Source: Eretmocerus hayati (taxonomy: Eukaryota > Arthropoda > Insecta > Hymenoptera > Aphelinidae). From it: a stretch of DNA of 64,000 nucleotides. A program made the translations under genes and the position numbers. Where the stretch lies: assembly GCA_029851415.1 (NCBI GenBank), contig CM056744.1:64412172-64476171 (forward strand), given 5' to 3'. Below are positions 25,692 through 35,888 of this stretch, piece by piece. Under the pieces are notes generated by a model that worked only from the letters and a program-made list of their open reading frames with translations, made no database searches and was not told where the DNA came from. Within the stretch, counting starts at the first letter, position 1. Each line of letters begins with the position of its first letter.

Positions 25692-26027
25692 TAGGCTTGG
25701 GTTCTTATTTTTAGCTTACGATTAGTTTTACGTGACCTTCTGTCACCTGACTGAAGCAAACTGTGATATTTTCTCTTCTGTGAACCCATGCTCTCAGATT
25801 TTAGACATATGCGAATTCGCAATTGTAATGACTAGTCACAATTTGTGATATGTACCTGTCCTTGACCAAATCGCTTGTGTTATATATATCTTACACCTTT
25901 TCTTTTCATTTTTGAATTTTTGAATACTCAATTATTTCTAGAATTATGCAACATATGTAAAAATATGTGGGTTATATTTTGTCTTATGACGAATAAAGGA
26001 CATCAATCAATCAATCAATCTCTCTCT

Positions 26028-26105
26028 ATGCGCATATGTATGAATCTTCAGGGTCAGATGGGGTAGTACCCCGTGACTCAAATAAATACTAATCTAATCC
26101 AATCC
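26028..26105 (+). mobile_element. Short 3' end of LINE family Y
   Basis: Only about 78 bp, with ggtagtaccccgtgactc followed by aataaatactaatctaatcc and TC dinucleotides. The same 3' architecture (a small hairpin around taccccRaggta, then taatcyaatc repeats) ends the ORF1-only element at 41131-42915. It is an extremely 5'-truncated copy. Confidence 0.6.
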
Positions 26106-26110
26106 CTCTC

Positions 26111-26141
<31 letters not shown>

Positions 26142-26608
26142 GGTGGTTAGAGGGCAAAATCTGCCTCAGGATTCCTCGGATCCGTCCCCAGACACCGGAC
26201 TGGTTCAGCTTACGTGGACTACGCATAGCCCACGCAGGCCATACCAGGCGGGACACGGGTTTGGGTGGGGCCCACCGAAAGGTGGGCCCGGTCGTGTAAT
26301 ATTCCTCTCCCCTCGATGTCCGATACCTAGGGCATCGGGCAATCAAGAAGGAGATCCACCTGCATCTACCATCTCATCCCGGAACCGCGTGAGCATTACT
26401 TCAGGATGAGCGGCATGTCTCGCGCTCGATTGCGAGCGTTCCTCTTCTCCATCTTCTCTCTTCGGCCACTTGTCGGCATCTTCTATCATCATTCTTCATT
26501 GTTCCCTCTCTTTCTTCTTTCTTCTCTCTTCTTTCTTCTTTCTTCCCTCTTCAGTGCATCAGAGTCCTCCTGGAATCATTTGGGCCTCTTCTGTTTCAAT
26601 CGGCAGAG

Positions 26609-29600
26609 TCACTGTAATTCGCCCGCTTCGAGGCGCCTTACTTCCCTCTCTTTCTCCTCTTTGCGGGTCATCACCAGCTTGATGTATCCGGTGAGTCTAT
26701 CCCATGTCTCCTGGTTGCGGAGCAAGTACGGGACGAGATTCTCAGGTGTTAGTTGAGCACCCAGCCATTCATCCAGCTCGGCGCGCTCTCTCCGGGTGTC
26801 GCTGCACTTGAACAGGGCATGTTCGGCGTCATCCCATTCGTCCCCGCATGACTGACATGCTGGGGTCGTCCTCTTCTTGAACCTGGTTAGATAGGAACCG
26901 AAGCAACCATGATCGCTCAGTGCCTGCGTCGTCCAGTAGTCCATCTCTCCGTGGTTGCGTTCCGCCCACTTGGCTACGTCACGGATCAGCCGGTGCGTCC
27001 ATCTGCCGTTTGCAAAATGCGAATCCCACTCAGTTTGCCAATGCTCAAGGGTGGTTTCCTTCTCGTTGTCGCGGATGATCTCCTTCATCGTCGGAGTGAG
27101 TACTTGTTCGGCTCCGATCACTTTCTGGCGGTCCCAGATCCTCACTCGCTCCGCGACGAGCAAGTGGATGGGCGGAGTACTCGTCAATACGTAAGCCGCA
27201 TCTCTTGACACAGTGCGGTAGGCACGGATACTCCTCAGGGCCGCTATTCGGTGGACAGGCCCCATTCTCTTCTCGATGATGGTCTTCTCTACTCTCTTCC
27301 CCCACACGGGTGCACCGTACAGCATGATGGAGGTAGTGACGGTGTTGAGAAGTGTGCGCCTCTTTTCCTTGGGTCCTCCGATATTCGGCATAAGCCGCTG
27401 GAGCGCCGCACCGACCCTGCTCGCCTTCTGGGCGGCTTCCTGGATGTGCTTCTTGAACGACGACTTGTCGTCGAGCCATACACCGAGGTATTTCAGCTCT
27501 GTCTTCCGTGGAATCTCTCGCCCGTTGATATAAAACCGGGGTAAGTCGAACTTCCTACGCCTTGTGACCACGATTGCTTCGCACTCCTTGACAGCGAGCT
27601 CCAGAAGCCTGCTAATCATCCACTCGTAGACTCGGGCCAGCGCTTCGTTCGCGCGTCTACCCAAGAATTCCTCGTTGTCAGCCCATACTATGAGTCCCGC
27701 GTCGTCCGCAAAAGCCACTATTATCACTCCTCCTGGCAGTTCGATGGACAGTAAGCTGTCATACTGGGTGTTCCAGTTGAACGGCCCGGAGACCGATCCC
27801 TGTCCGATTCCGGCGGACAGTACCCGAATCTCTTGTCCCTCGTCGGTGTCGTACACGAGGGTCCTGTTCCGCAGGTAGTCACTCGTGACGGCTAGTAGAT
27901 AGGGGGACACTTTACCTGCTTGGGATTGATAGACTCGCTCCCAGCTCGCGCAGTTGAATGCGTTCTTCATGTCCAACGCAATGATGGCACAGAATTATCC
28001 TCCTCTTCCTTGGTATGGGTTCCCTACCGACGCTTGAACCCGTTCTTGGACCGCCTCGATCGCGTGCACAGTGCTCCGTCCCTTCCGGAACCCGAACTGC
28101 ATTGGTGATAGCCCACCGCCTTCTTCGTAGGCTTTTTCCACCCTGTTGAGCACCATCCTCTCGTACATTTTCCCGATATTGTCGAGCATGCTGAGAGGGC
28201 GTTGACCTCCTTGACCCTTAGGTATCAGGACCAGCTTCTGGCGTTTCCACTTGTCCGGGAAAGTTCCCGCGCTCAGACAGATGTTGAAGAGGTCGAGGAG
28301 TAGATCTGGCTTGTATTTGAAGACCAGTTTCAGAGCCTCGTTTGGGATGCCATCCAGGCCAGGGGCCTTGCCGTTCGGCATTCTCTTCGCCGCTATGAGT
28401 AGCTCTTGCATAGTGAAGAGCGAGATGGGGTCTTCGCTCTCTGTAGGGAATGTAATTCTGGGTTCTCCTGCTGGGAAGAGGTCTTCCACGATGGTGCGCA
28501 ATGTTGCTGCATCGGTCGGTGCTGGGTTGCCCCTCCGGGGTCGGACCTTTGACATGACCACGCGATATGGCGTGCCCCAGGGGTCTTCGTTAACCATGTC
28601 GCACAGTTCACCCCAGCACTCCTCTTTGCTCCTCCGGATGGCTAGAACGAGAGCCTTCTTTGCTTCTTTGTACGCTCTGTCATCTTCCGCCAGCGATGGT
28701 CGTTGCAGCTTCCTTGATCGCCATGCGGTCCTCCTTCTCTTGTTGCTCGTTCTTCGTAGAGCCTTGATCTCATCGGTGATCCAGTACTCTGGTTTCCTCC
28801 AGAAACGTGGTGTAGTCCTGCGAGGCATCGACGCGTCGCAAGCTCTCGTGATGGCGGATGTTACCATCGCCACAGCCTCGTCCGAGGCGGAGTTCATCGG
28901 GAGATCTTCGACTGTTTCTATCGATTCCCGGAATTTTCCCTCGTCCAGCTTCCGTACCTGCCACCCCGTTGGTCGCGGTCTGCGTGTCGTCTGTCTCTGT
29001 CCGTCAGTCCTAAGTCGAAACCGAATATGTCGATGGTCACTCAGTGTTTCCGTGTCCAGAACTTTCCACGATGTCATACGTCCCATGAGCGACGGGCTCA
29101 TGAACGTCAGGTCGAGGACCGATGATGAACCTCCCTCCCGGGACCGAGTGTCGTGACGGTAATAGGTGATATCCATCGTCTCGTTCGCGAGCACTAATCC
29201 CAATGCCTCCATGGCATCAGCGAGTATTACCCCCCGTCTATCGCGCGGCCCCCCGCTCCGAGTCGGTTCCTTGGAGTTGAAATCTCCCGCGATTATAACT
29301 GGGCCCCCCCATTGCCTCGCATCCTCTTCTAGGTCGTGGAGCTCGTCTTCAAATTCGTGCGTCTTGAGCGACGTTGAGTAGTAGCAGCTGTATACAGCTG
29401 TGCCCCCTATGGTCTTTCGAGCATAACCGCGGCCACTAACAGCTGGTTCAGTCTCGCGGATCACGGGATTCATGATCTGAATTACAGCGGTCCCACAGTG
29501 ATCGAATGTGGAACGGGAAAGTTCGCGCTTCCGAGGCGGTTCGGAGATGATCAGAACATCGATACCCCCTTCTTTGGCGGCAGTGTGTAGGAGGTCACAA

Positions 29601-29869
29601 CCGTCCCCACTTCTCCTGAGGTTGGCTTGGATGAAGTTAGCCATTTCTTCCCCTCCTGCGTCTATATGTCGCCCTCGCGTTTTGGTAGGCTGTGCAGTTG
29701 CTGGAGCCCGACCTGTGGTCAGATCTGGTCCCGATAGCCACGCAGCTGAGGCATTTTGGTTTCTCTTTACAGGTAGCGGCGAGGTGTCCTGGTTCACCAC
29801 ACTGGAAGCCGAGTTTCGGTTGACGTTCCTCTGCCTTCTCTTTCTTGCAGCCTGAGGCCTTGTGGCCAT
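26609..29869 (-). pseudogene. R1-clade ORF2 (endonuclease, RT, CCHC) with one in-frame stop
   Basis: N-terminal APE endonuclease: FIQANLRRSGDG, LIISEPPRKRE, IIAGDFNSKEPT and LSDHRHIRFRL. RT: NGKAPGLDGIPNEALKL, LIPKGQGGQRPLSMLDN, QFGFRKGRSTVHAIE, MKNAFNCASWERV, GIGQGSVSGPFNWN and the catalytic VAFADDAGLIV. A C-terminal zinc knuckle (CQSCGDEWDDAEHALFKC) is typical of R1. A 3-nt insertion relative to the intact copy creates TAA at 27995-27997 within RT; the rest stays open in the same frame. One event from intact, so insertion was fairly recent. Confidence 0.9.
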
Positions 29870-30619
29870 ACTCTAGGCAGTTATAGCAGCGTGGGATGCC
29901 TCCCTTCTCGCGGATTCTCACTCTGCTCCATCCCACCTTGGGTTCTTTCCAGTCCAGGAGGCGGTGAGCGAGCCTCGCTGGGATGGACACAACCGCTGTT
30001 TGGGTGCCTCGGGAGCCGTTTCGCAGGCTCTTGACTATTATGGCTCCATCCTCGTTTTCTGGTAGGGCTTTCGCGAGGTCCTTCTGCACTTTAGTTTTGT
30101 CGACATCGTAGTCGACTCCGAGAACCTCGAGGGTCATGCTATTCGCGAGGCAGTGGACGGCCCCTTCTTGCCCGACGACTGGTGTCAGAGCCACTTTGAT
30201 GGCTGCAGCGTCGGTGCCCTTCCTCAGTTCAATGAGGATTTGTCCTTCCTGTGTCTTGCGGATGCCCGTGACTTTAGAGCCCACTTCTTCATCAAGGTCA
30301 TCCGTTTTTATCTTGCGCAGCATATCTGCGTAGCTTAACCCACCTTGGTTTGCCGTGACGAGAACGCCGTCGGATTTCGCTCTTCTTGGCTTCATCTTTG
30401 CCTTCTTTCCAGCGGTGTCACTTGATCGACCGCTTTTCTTTGCCCTCTTTGTATTTCTCTTAGAGACCACTCCCTGCCAAGGCCCGTCCTGCTTGGGCCT
30501 ATTAGGAGTCGATGTCGAGCGCGGTGTTTCGAGGGCTCCCGATGGATGTCCGCGTCGCGTCCTCTTCGTATCGTGCTGTTTCCCTTGTCGCGATTCCGGT
30601 TTATTCGCCCTCCTTCCCT

Positions 30620-30621
<2 letters not shown>
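29637..30621 (-). pseudogene. R1-clade ORF1 (gag-like) C-terminal half
   Basis: Lacks its start because the element is truncated at (GA)n; the apparent Arg-Glu leader is microsatellite. The remaining part ends with three retroviral-type zinc knuckles: CYNCLEYGHKASGC, FQCGEPGHLAATC and CLSCVAIGTRSDHRSGSSNC. Gag-like ORF1 binds element RNA. It overlaps the start of ORF2 in another frame, as in R1/TRAS/SART elements. Confidence 0.85.

Positions 30622-30668
<47 letters not shown>
30622..30668. repeat. (CT)n junction between R1-A and CR1-A2
   Basis: Pure CT array linking the truncated 5' side of the minus-strand R1-A to the truncated 5' side of the plus-strand CR1-A2. Confidence 0.95.
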
Positions 30669-30671
<3 letters not shown>

Positions 30672-32897
30672 GTCACCATCAACGTCTTTACCCCTACTCC
30701 GCCAAAAAATTCCTTCAAGTATAGGGATTTTCGTAACATCACCCCGGAGATATTGAATGACCGTCTGCTTCGCTGTGACTGGACAGCTCTTGAAAATGCC
30801 GAAACCAGTTTGGAAGACGCAATTCACTGCTTGAATGAAAATTTAAAAATTGTTTTAGATGAACTAGCACCGGAAAAAACTATAAACCCGCGTAAAAATG
30901 ATGCTCCTTGGATTGGTCCTGAGTTGAGGGTGCTCATGAATAAGCGAAACGCGACGCGCAGGCGCTGGGAGCGCATGCAACGCAACCAGCGCAAGTGTCC
31001 TGAGCTTCAAAATGAATACTTTCGGCTTAGCGAAGAGGTCGATCTGCGCATTGAGCAAGAGCGTAATTCCTTCCTTCAAAACCATCTTTCAGACGCTCTT
31101 GATCAGAACAAGAACATCTGGAAGGAGATGCGCAATCTCGGCCTCTTGCCCAAGAGCAAAGAGGAAGAACTCCACGGTTTCACACCGGATGAGCTGAACG
31201 CTCACTTTGCGGGGGTTTCCGTTTCGCCTCACGAAAATATCAATGAAGCAATGGACGATATTAACTCTGCACCGGAGGAGGGGTTTAAATTGAAGCCCAC
31301 AAATTTCAACAATGTAGTCCTTGCTATTGAACACTTCTCCTCGCAGGCCCGTGGGGTGGATGGGATCCCCCAGAGCGTGATCGCGAAGGCTCTTCCGGCA
31401 GTTGGTGATCTTATTGTACATATTTTCAATTCCTCTTTCGCTCATAGCGTTTTTCCTGAGACTTGGAAGCAAGCGCAGCTGATTGCATTGAAAAAGACTG
31501 TAGCTCCATCAACGGTCTCGGACTTCCGTCCCATAGCGCTGCTGTGCTTCCTTTCCAAGGTTTTGGAAAAAATTGCACATGACCAAATCACGGAGTATTT
31601 GAAAGTAGAGAAACTTCTTGATCGCTTCCAGAGTGGTTTTAGGCAACACCACAGCACCCAGACAGCCTTGCTAAAGTTGACGGATGACATCAGAGTAGGC
31701 ATTGATAGGAAGAAGATCACCTTACTCCTACTATTCGACTTTAGCAAAGCCTTCGACACAATAACACCGTCAAAGCTGTTGAGGAAGTTCCGAAACCTTG
31801 GATTCTCAAGGTCGGCACTCCTGTGGATAAAATCACACTTACAAGGCCGCACCCAAATAGTCACTTCAAAATCCGGTAGTTCTGATTGGCTCGAAACCAA
31901 TCTGGGTGTTCCACAGGGATCCGTTCTCGGGCCTTTACTCTTCAGCTTATATGTTAATGACTTACCTGGTTTGCTAGATGGAAAGTCGGTATATCATCTA
32001 TTCTATGCGGATGATCTTCAAATTTATCTCCAAGTCGAGAAAACTAAGATCAAGGAAGGCATCACTCGGCTAGGGGAAGTAGGACGACTAATTGCTGAAT
32101 GGGCCAGAAGTTCCGGCCTGCGTCTCAACGCTGGCAAGACCAAGGCAATCTTCTTCAGCTCTGAGAGGAATATCAAAGACCTGAAGAGAATGGACTCGCC
32201 AGGAGTTGAGATAGAGGAAGGAAAGTTCATTCCGTTCAGCGACACGGTCGTGAGTCTTGGTGTTACACTTGACAGTGAACTGACGTGGAAACCGCACATC
32301 GACCAAGTAACTAAGAAAGTGAATAGAGCCCTATACGGATTGCGGTTTTTTAGGGCGTGTATCACCAGACCTCTCCGAATTCGCCTAGTCGAGTCATTAG
32401 TTCAACCGCATTTAGATTATTGCACAGTCGTGTACCTCGACGCCACGGACGAACAGCGGCAACGGATACAGCGACTGAGCAATTCATGTGTGAGGTACAT
32501 TTTTGATCTTAGGAGAGACGAGCACATCACCCCGTTCAGGGAGCGTTTGGGTTGGTTACGTACTGATTCGCGGAGAATGTACTTCGCAGCACTTTTAATG
32601 CATAAGATCATGCATCTTGGAGAACCTGGCTACCTAGCTGCGATGTTTAACAGGTACCAATCTGAACGCCCCGCACGTGGTGACGCAGAAGAGCGGGTAC
32701 TCAAGGTTCCCAATATGAGACTTGAGTACGGAAGAAGATCATTTCAGGCTCAATGTGCTCATCTGTGGAACTTTCTCCCTCCGGGCTTTCGGCAGCTGAG
32801 GAAAATATCAGTATTCAAAGAGGCCTTAAAAGATTTCCTTCTGACTCAGTCTTCTCAGAGGATTGATGTGGAGGGGAGGCATTATTTTAATCTCTAA
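30669..32897 (+). CDS. CR1-like ORF2 lacking most of the endonuclease, RT intact
   Basis: About 742 codons without a stop. Starts in the endonuclease C-terminus (DVTINVFTPTPPKN), then the linker, RT with FRPIALLCFLSKVLEKI, FDFSKAFDTI, GVPQGSVLGPLL and FYADDLQIY, the thumb, and the C-terminal domain ending in HYFNL. Translation also runs open through the CT array upstream, with an ATG at 30546 inside R1-A; this is coincidental. It cannot start target-primed synthesis without an endonuclease, though the RT itself appears undamaged. Confidence 0.9.
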
Positions 32898-33318
32898 ACT
32901 GTGATAGGCTTGGGCTCTTTTCAACCGGCGTTTCCTTTTTTTTAAAGAGTTATACGTGGCTACTTCGCCACTGAATTGTAATTCCTGTGATATTTCTGCT
33001 GGACCAAGCCTTTATATGCCTTTCTACGTGAGAATGTCCTCTCTCCTCGATCGTTCTTGTGAACACTGATATATATATATATATATGGAAATGTATTTTA
33101 TCATTCTCTTCCTGACTTTTATGCATCTCTCGATGCCTTAAAATGACTGGTCACTTTCTGTGATAATCCTAATATTCCTTGACCAAAAAGACAATTATTT
33201 ATACTTTTTATATATTTATTATGTAGGTGTAACATATGTGACATATGCCACTGTATTTTTCAATTTTGCCCTCGGGCGAATAAAGGTTATCTATCTATCT
33301 ATCTATCTCTCTCTCTCT

Positions 33319-33321
<3 letters not shown>
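30669..33321 (+). mobile_element. CR1-like LINE copy A2, 5'-truncated
   Basis: Starts near the end of the endonuclease domain, runs through an uninterrupted RT and C-terminal region and the same 3' UTR as copy A1, and ends gttatc plus tatc units, then TC dinucleotides. From 31637 on it is almost identical to copy A1, with only a few amino-acid differences (for example Leu/Ser, Thr/Asn and Glu/Lys). Confidence 0.92.
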
Positions 33322-33360
<39 letters not shown>

Positions 33361-35370
33361 GTGGTTAGAGGGCAAAATCTGCCTCAGGATCCCTCGGATC
33401 CGTCCCCAGACACCGGACTGGTTCAGCTTACGCGGACTACGCATAACCCACGCAGGCCATACCAGGCGGGACACGGGTTTGGGTGGGGCCCACCGAGAGG
33501 TGGGCCCGGCCGTGTAATATCCCTCTCCCCTCGATGTCCGATACCTAGGGCATCGGGCAATCAAGAAGGAGATCCACCTGCATCTACCATCTCATCCCGG
33601 AACCGCGTGAGCATTACTTCAGGATGAGCGGCATGTCTCGCGCTCGATTGCGAGCGTTCCTCTTCTCCATCTTCTCTCTTCGGCCACTTGTCGGCATCTT
33701 CTATCTTCACTCTTCATTGTTCCCTCTCTTTCTTCTTTCTTCTCTCTTCTTTCTTCTTTCTTCCCTCTTCAGTGCATCAGATTCCTCCTGGAATCATTTG
33801 GGCCTCTTCTGTTTCAATCGGCAGAGTCACTGTAATTCGCCTGCTTCGAGGCGCCTTACTTCCCTCTCTTTCTCCTCTTTGTGGGTCATCACCAGCTTGA
33901 TGTATCCCATGTCTCCTGGTTGCGGAGTAAGTACGGGACGAGATTCTCAGGTGTTAGTTGAGCACCCAGCCATTCATCCAGCTCGGCGCGCTCTCTCCGG
34001 GTGTCGCTGCACTTGAACAGGGCATGTTCGGCGTCATCCCATTCATCCCCGCATGACTGACATGCTGGGGTCCTCCTCTTCTTGAACCTGGTTAGATAGG
34101 AACCGAAGCAACCATGATCGCTCAGTGCCTGCGTCATCCAGTAGTCCATCTCTCCGTGGGTGCGTTCCGCCCACTTGGCTACGTCACGGATCAGCCGGTG
34201 CGTCCATCTGCCGTTCGCAAATGGCGAATCCCACTCAGTTTGCCAATGCTCAAGGGTGGTTTCCTTCTCGTTGTCGCGGATAATCTCCTTCATCGTCGGG
34301 GTGAGTACTCGTTCGGCTCCGATCACTTTCTGGCGGTCCCAGATCCTCACTCGCTCCGCGACGAGCAAGTGGATGGGCGGTGTACTCGCCAATACGTAAG
34401 CCGCATCTCCTGACACGGTGCGGTAGGCACGGATACTTCTCAGGGCCGCTCTCCGGTGGACAGGCCCCATCTTCTTCTCGATGATGGTCTTCTCTACTCT
34501 CTTTCCCCACACGGGTGCACCGTAGAGCATGATAGAGGTGCTGACGGTGTTGAGAAGTGCGCGCCTCTTTTCCTTGGGTCCTCCGATATTCGGCATCAGC
34601 CGTTGAAGCGCCGCACCAACCCTGCTCGCTTTTTGAGCGGCCTCCTGGATGTGCTTCTTGAACGACCACTTGTCGTCAAGCCATACGCCGAGGTATTTCA
34701 GCTCTGTCTTGCGTGGGATCTCTTGCCCGTTGATGTAAAAGTGGGGCAAGTCAAACTTCCTGCGTCTTGTGACCACGATTGCTTCGCACTTCTTGACAGC
34801 AAGCTCTAGGAGCCTGCTGATCATCCACTCGTAGACTCGGGCCAGCGCCTCGTTTGCGCGTCTACCCAAGAGTTCCTCGTTGTCGGACCAGACTATGAGC
34901 CCCGCGTCGTCCGCGAAAGCCACTATTATGACTCCTTCGGGCAGTTCAATAGACAGTAAGCTGTCGTACTGGGTGTTCCAGTTGAACGGCCCGGAAACCG
35001 ACCCCTGTCCAATTCCGGCGGACAGTTCCCGGATCTCTTGTCCCTCGTCGGTGTCGTACACGAGTGTCCTGTTCCGCAGATAGTCACTCGTGATGGCTAG
35101 GAGATAGGGCGGCACTTTACCTGCTTGGGATTGATAGACTCGCTCCCAGCTCGCGCAGTTGAACGCGTTCTTTATGTCCAACGCAATAATGGCACAGAAT
35201 CCTCCTCTTCCTTGGTATGGGTTCCCTACCGACGCTTGAACCCGCTCTTGGACCTCCTCGATCGCGTGCACAGTGCTTCGTCCCTTCCGGAACCCAAACT
35301 GCATTGGTGATAGCCCGCCGCTCTCTTCGTAGGCTTTTTCTACCCTGTTGAGCACCATCCTCTCGTACAT
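33322..35370 (-). mobile_element. R1-clade LINE copy B, 5'-truncated
   Basis: Poly(A) (T-run 33322-33357), 3' UTR and the RT/C-terminal part of ORF2. It is truncated at 35370, where (GA)n begins on the element strand. Nearly identical to the corresponding part of copy C, so the two derive from the same recent source. Confidence 0.92.
33889..35370 (-). pseudogene. R1-clade ORF2 fragment: RT and C-terminal zinc knuckle
   Basis: About 493 codons from MYERMVLNRVEK to the end. It includes FADDAGLIVW, the ELKYLGVWLDDKW motif and the CQSCGDEWDDAEHALFKC knuckle. Relative to copy C, a 13-bp deletion near 33905-33910, between two tatcc repeats, shifts the frame and replaces the last residues. The endonuclease and RT fingers are absent. 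Confidence 0.9.
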
Positions 35371-35385
35371 TCTCTCTCTCTCTCT

Positions 35386-35388
<3 letters not shown>
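35371..35388. repeat. (CT)n junction between R1-B and R1-C
   Basis: About 18 bp of CT separates the truncated 5' side of R1-B from the poly(A) tail (T-run) of R1-C. Two R1 copies thus lie head to tail in the same microsatellite. Confidence 0.9.
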
Positions 35389-35422
<34 letters not shown>

Positions 35423-35888
35423 GTGGTTAGAGGGCAAAATCTGCCTCAGGATCCCTCGGATCCGTCCCCAGACACCGGACTGGTTCAGCATACGCGGACT
35501 ACGCATAGCCCACGCAGGCCATACCAGGCGGGACACGGGTTTGGGTGGGGCCCACCGAGAGGTGGGCCCGGCCGTGTAATATCCCTCTCCCCTCGATGTC
35601 CGATACCTAGGGCATCGGGCAATCAAGAAGGAGATCCACCTGCATCTACCATCTCATCCCGGAACCGCGTGAGCATTACTTCAGGATGAGCGGCATGTCT
35701 CGCGCTCGATTGCGAGCGTTCCTCGTCTCCATCTTCTCTCTTCGGCCACTTGTCGGCATCTTCTGTTTTCACTCTTCATTGTTCCCTCTCTTCCTTCTTT
35801 CTTCCCTCTTCTTTCTTCTTTCTTCCCTCTTCAGTGCATCAGATTCCTCCTGGAATCATTTGGGCCTCTTCTGTTCCAATCGGCAGAG

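Larger units (their letters stand above)
20652..26027 (+). mobile_element. CR1-like LINE copy B, near full length, inactive
   Basis: Follows the TC tail of copy A1 directly. Contains a 5' UTR of about 290 bp, ORF1 with PHD-type zinc finger, ORF2 with endonuclease and RT, a 3' UTR, and a tail of aatc units followed by TC dinucleotides. Stops and frameshifts affect both ORFs. Its 3' UTR and tail differ from the A copies, so it is a sister subfamily. Confidence 0.88.
26113..30621 (-). mobile_element. R1-clade LINE copy A, 5'-truncated in ORF1
   Basis: Minus-strand element. The poly(A) tail appears as a T-run at 26113-26139 and is followed on the element strand by GAGAGAG. It includes 3' UTR, complete-length ORF2 and the 3' half of ORF1, and is cut at 30621, where (GA)n of the element strand begins. 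GC content is higher than its surroundings. Compared with the intact copy (35389-41060), ORF2 has one in-frame stop. Confidence 0.9.

Noticed and set aside
30546..30668. Fusion gene joining R1-A and CR1-A2 through the CT array
   Set aside because: The frame is open by chance because CT repeats have no stops; the ATG lies antisense in R1 ORF1.
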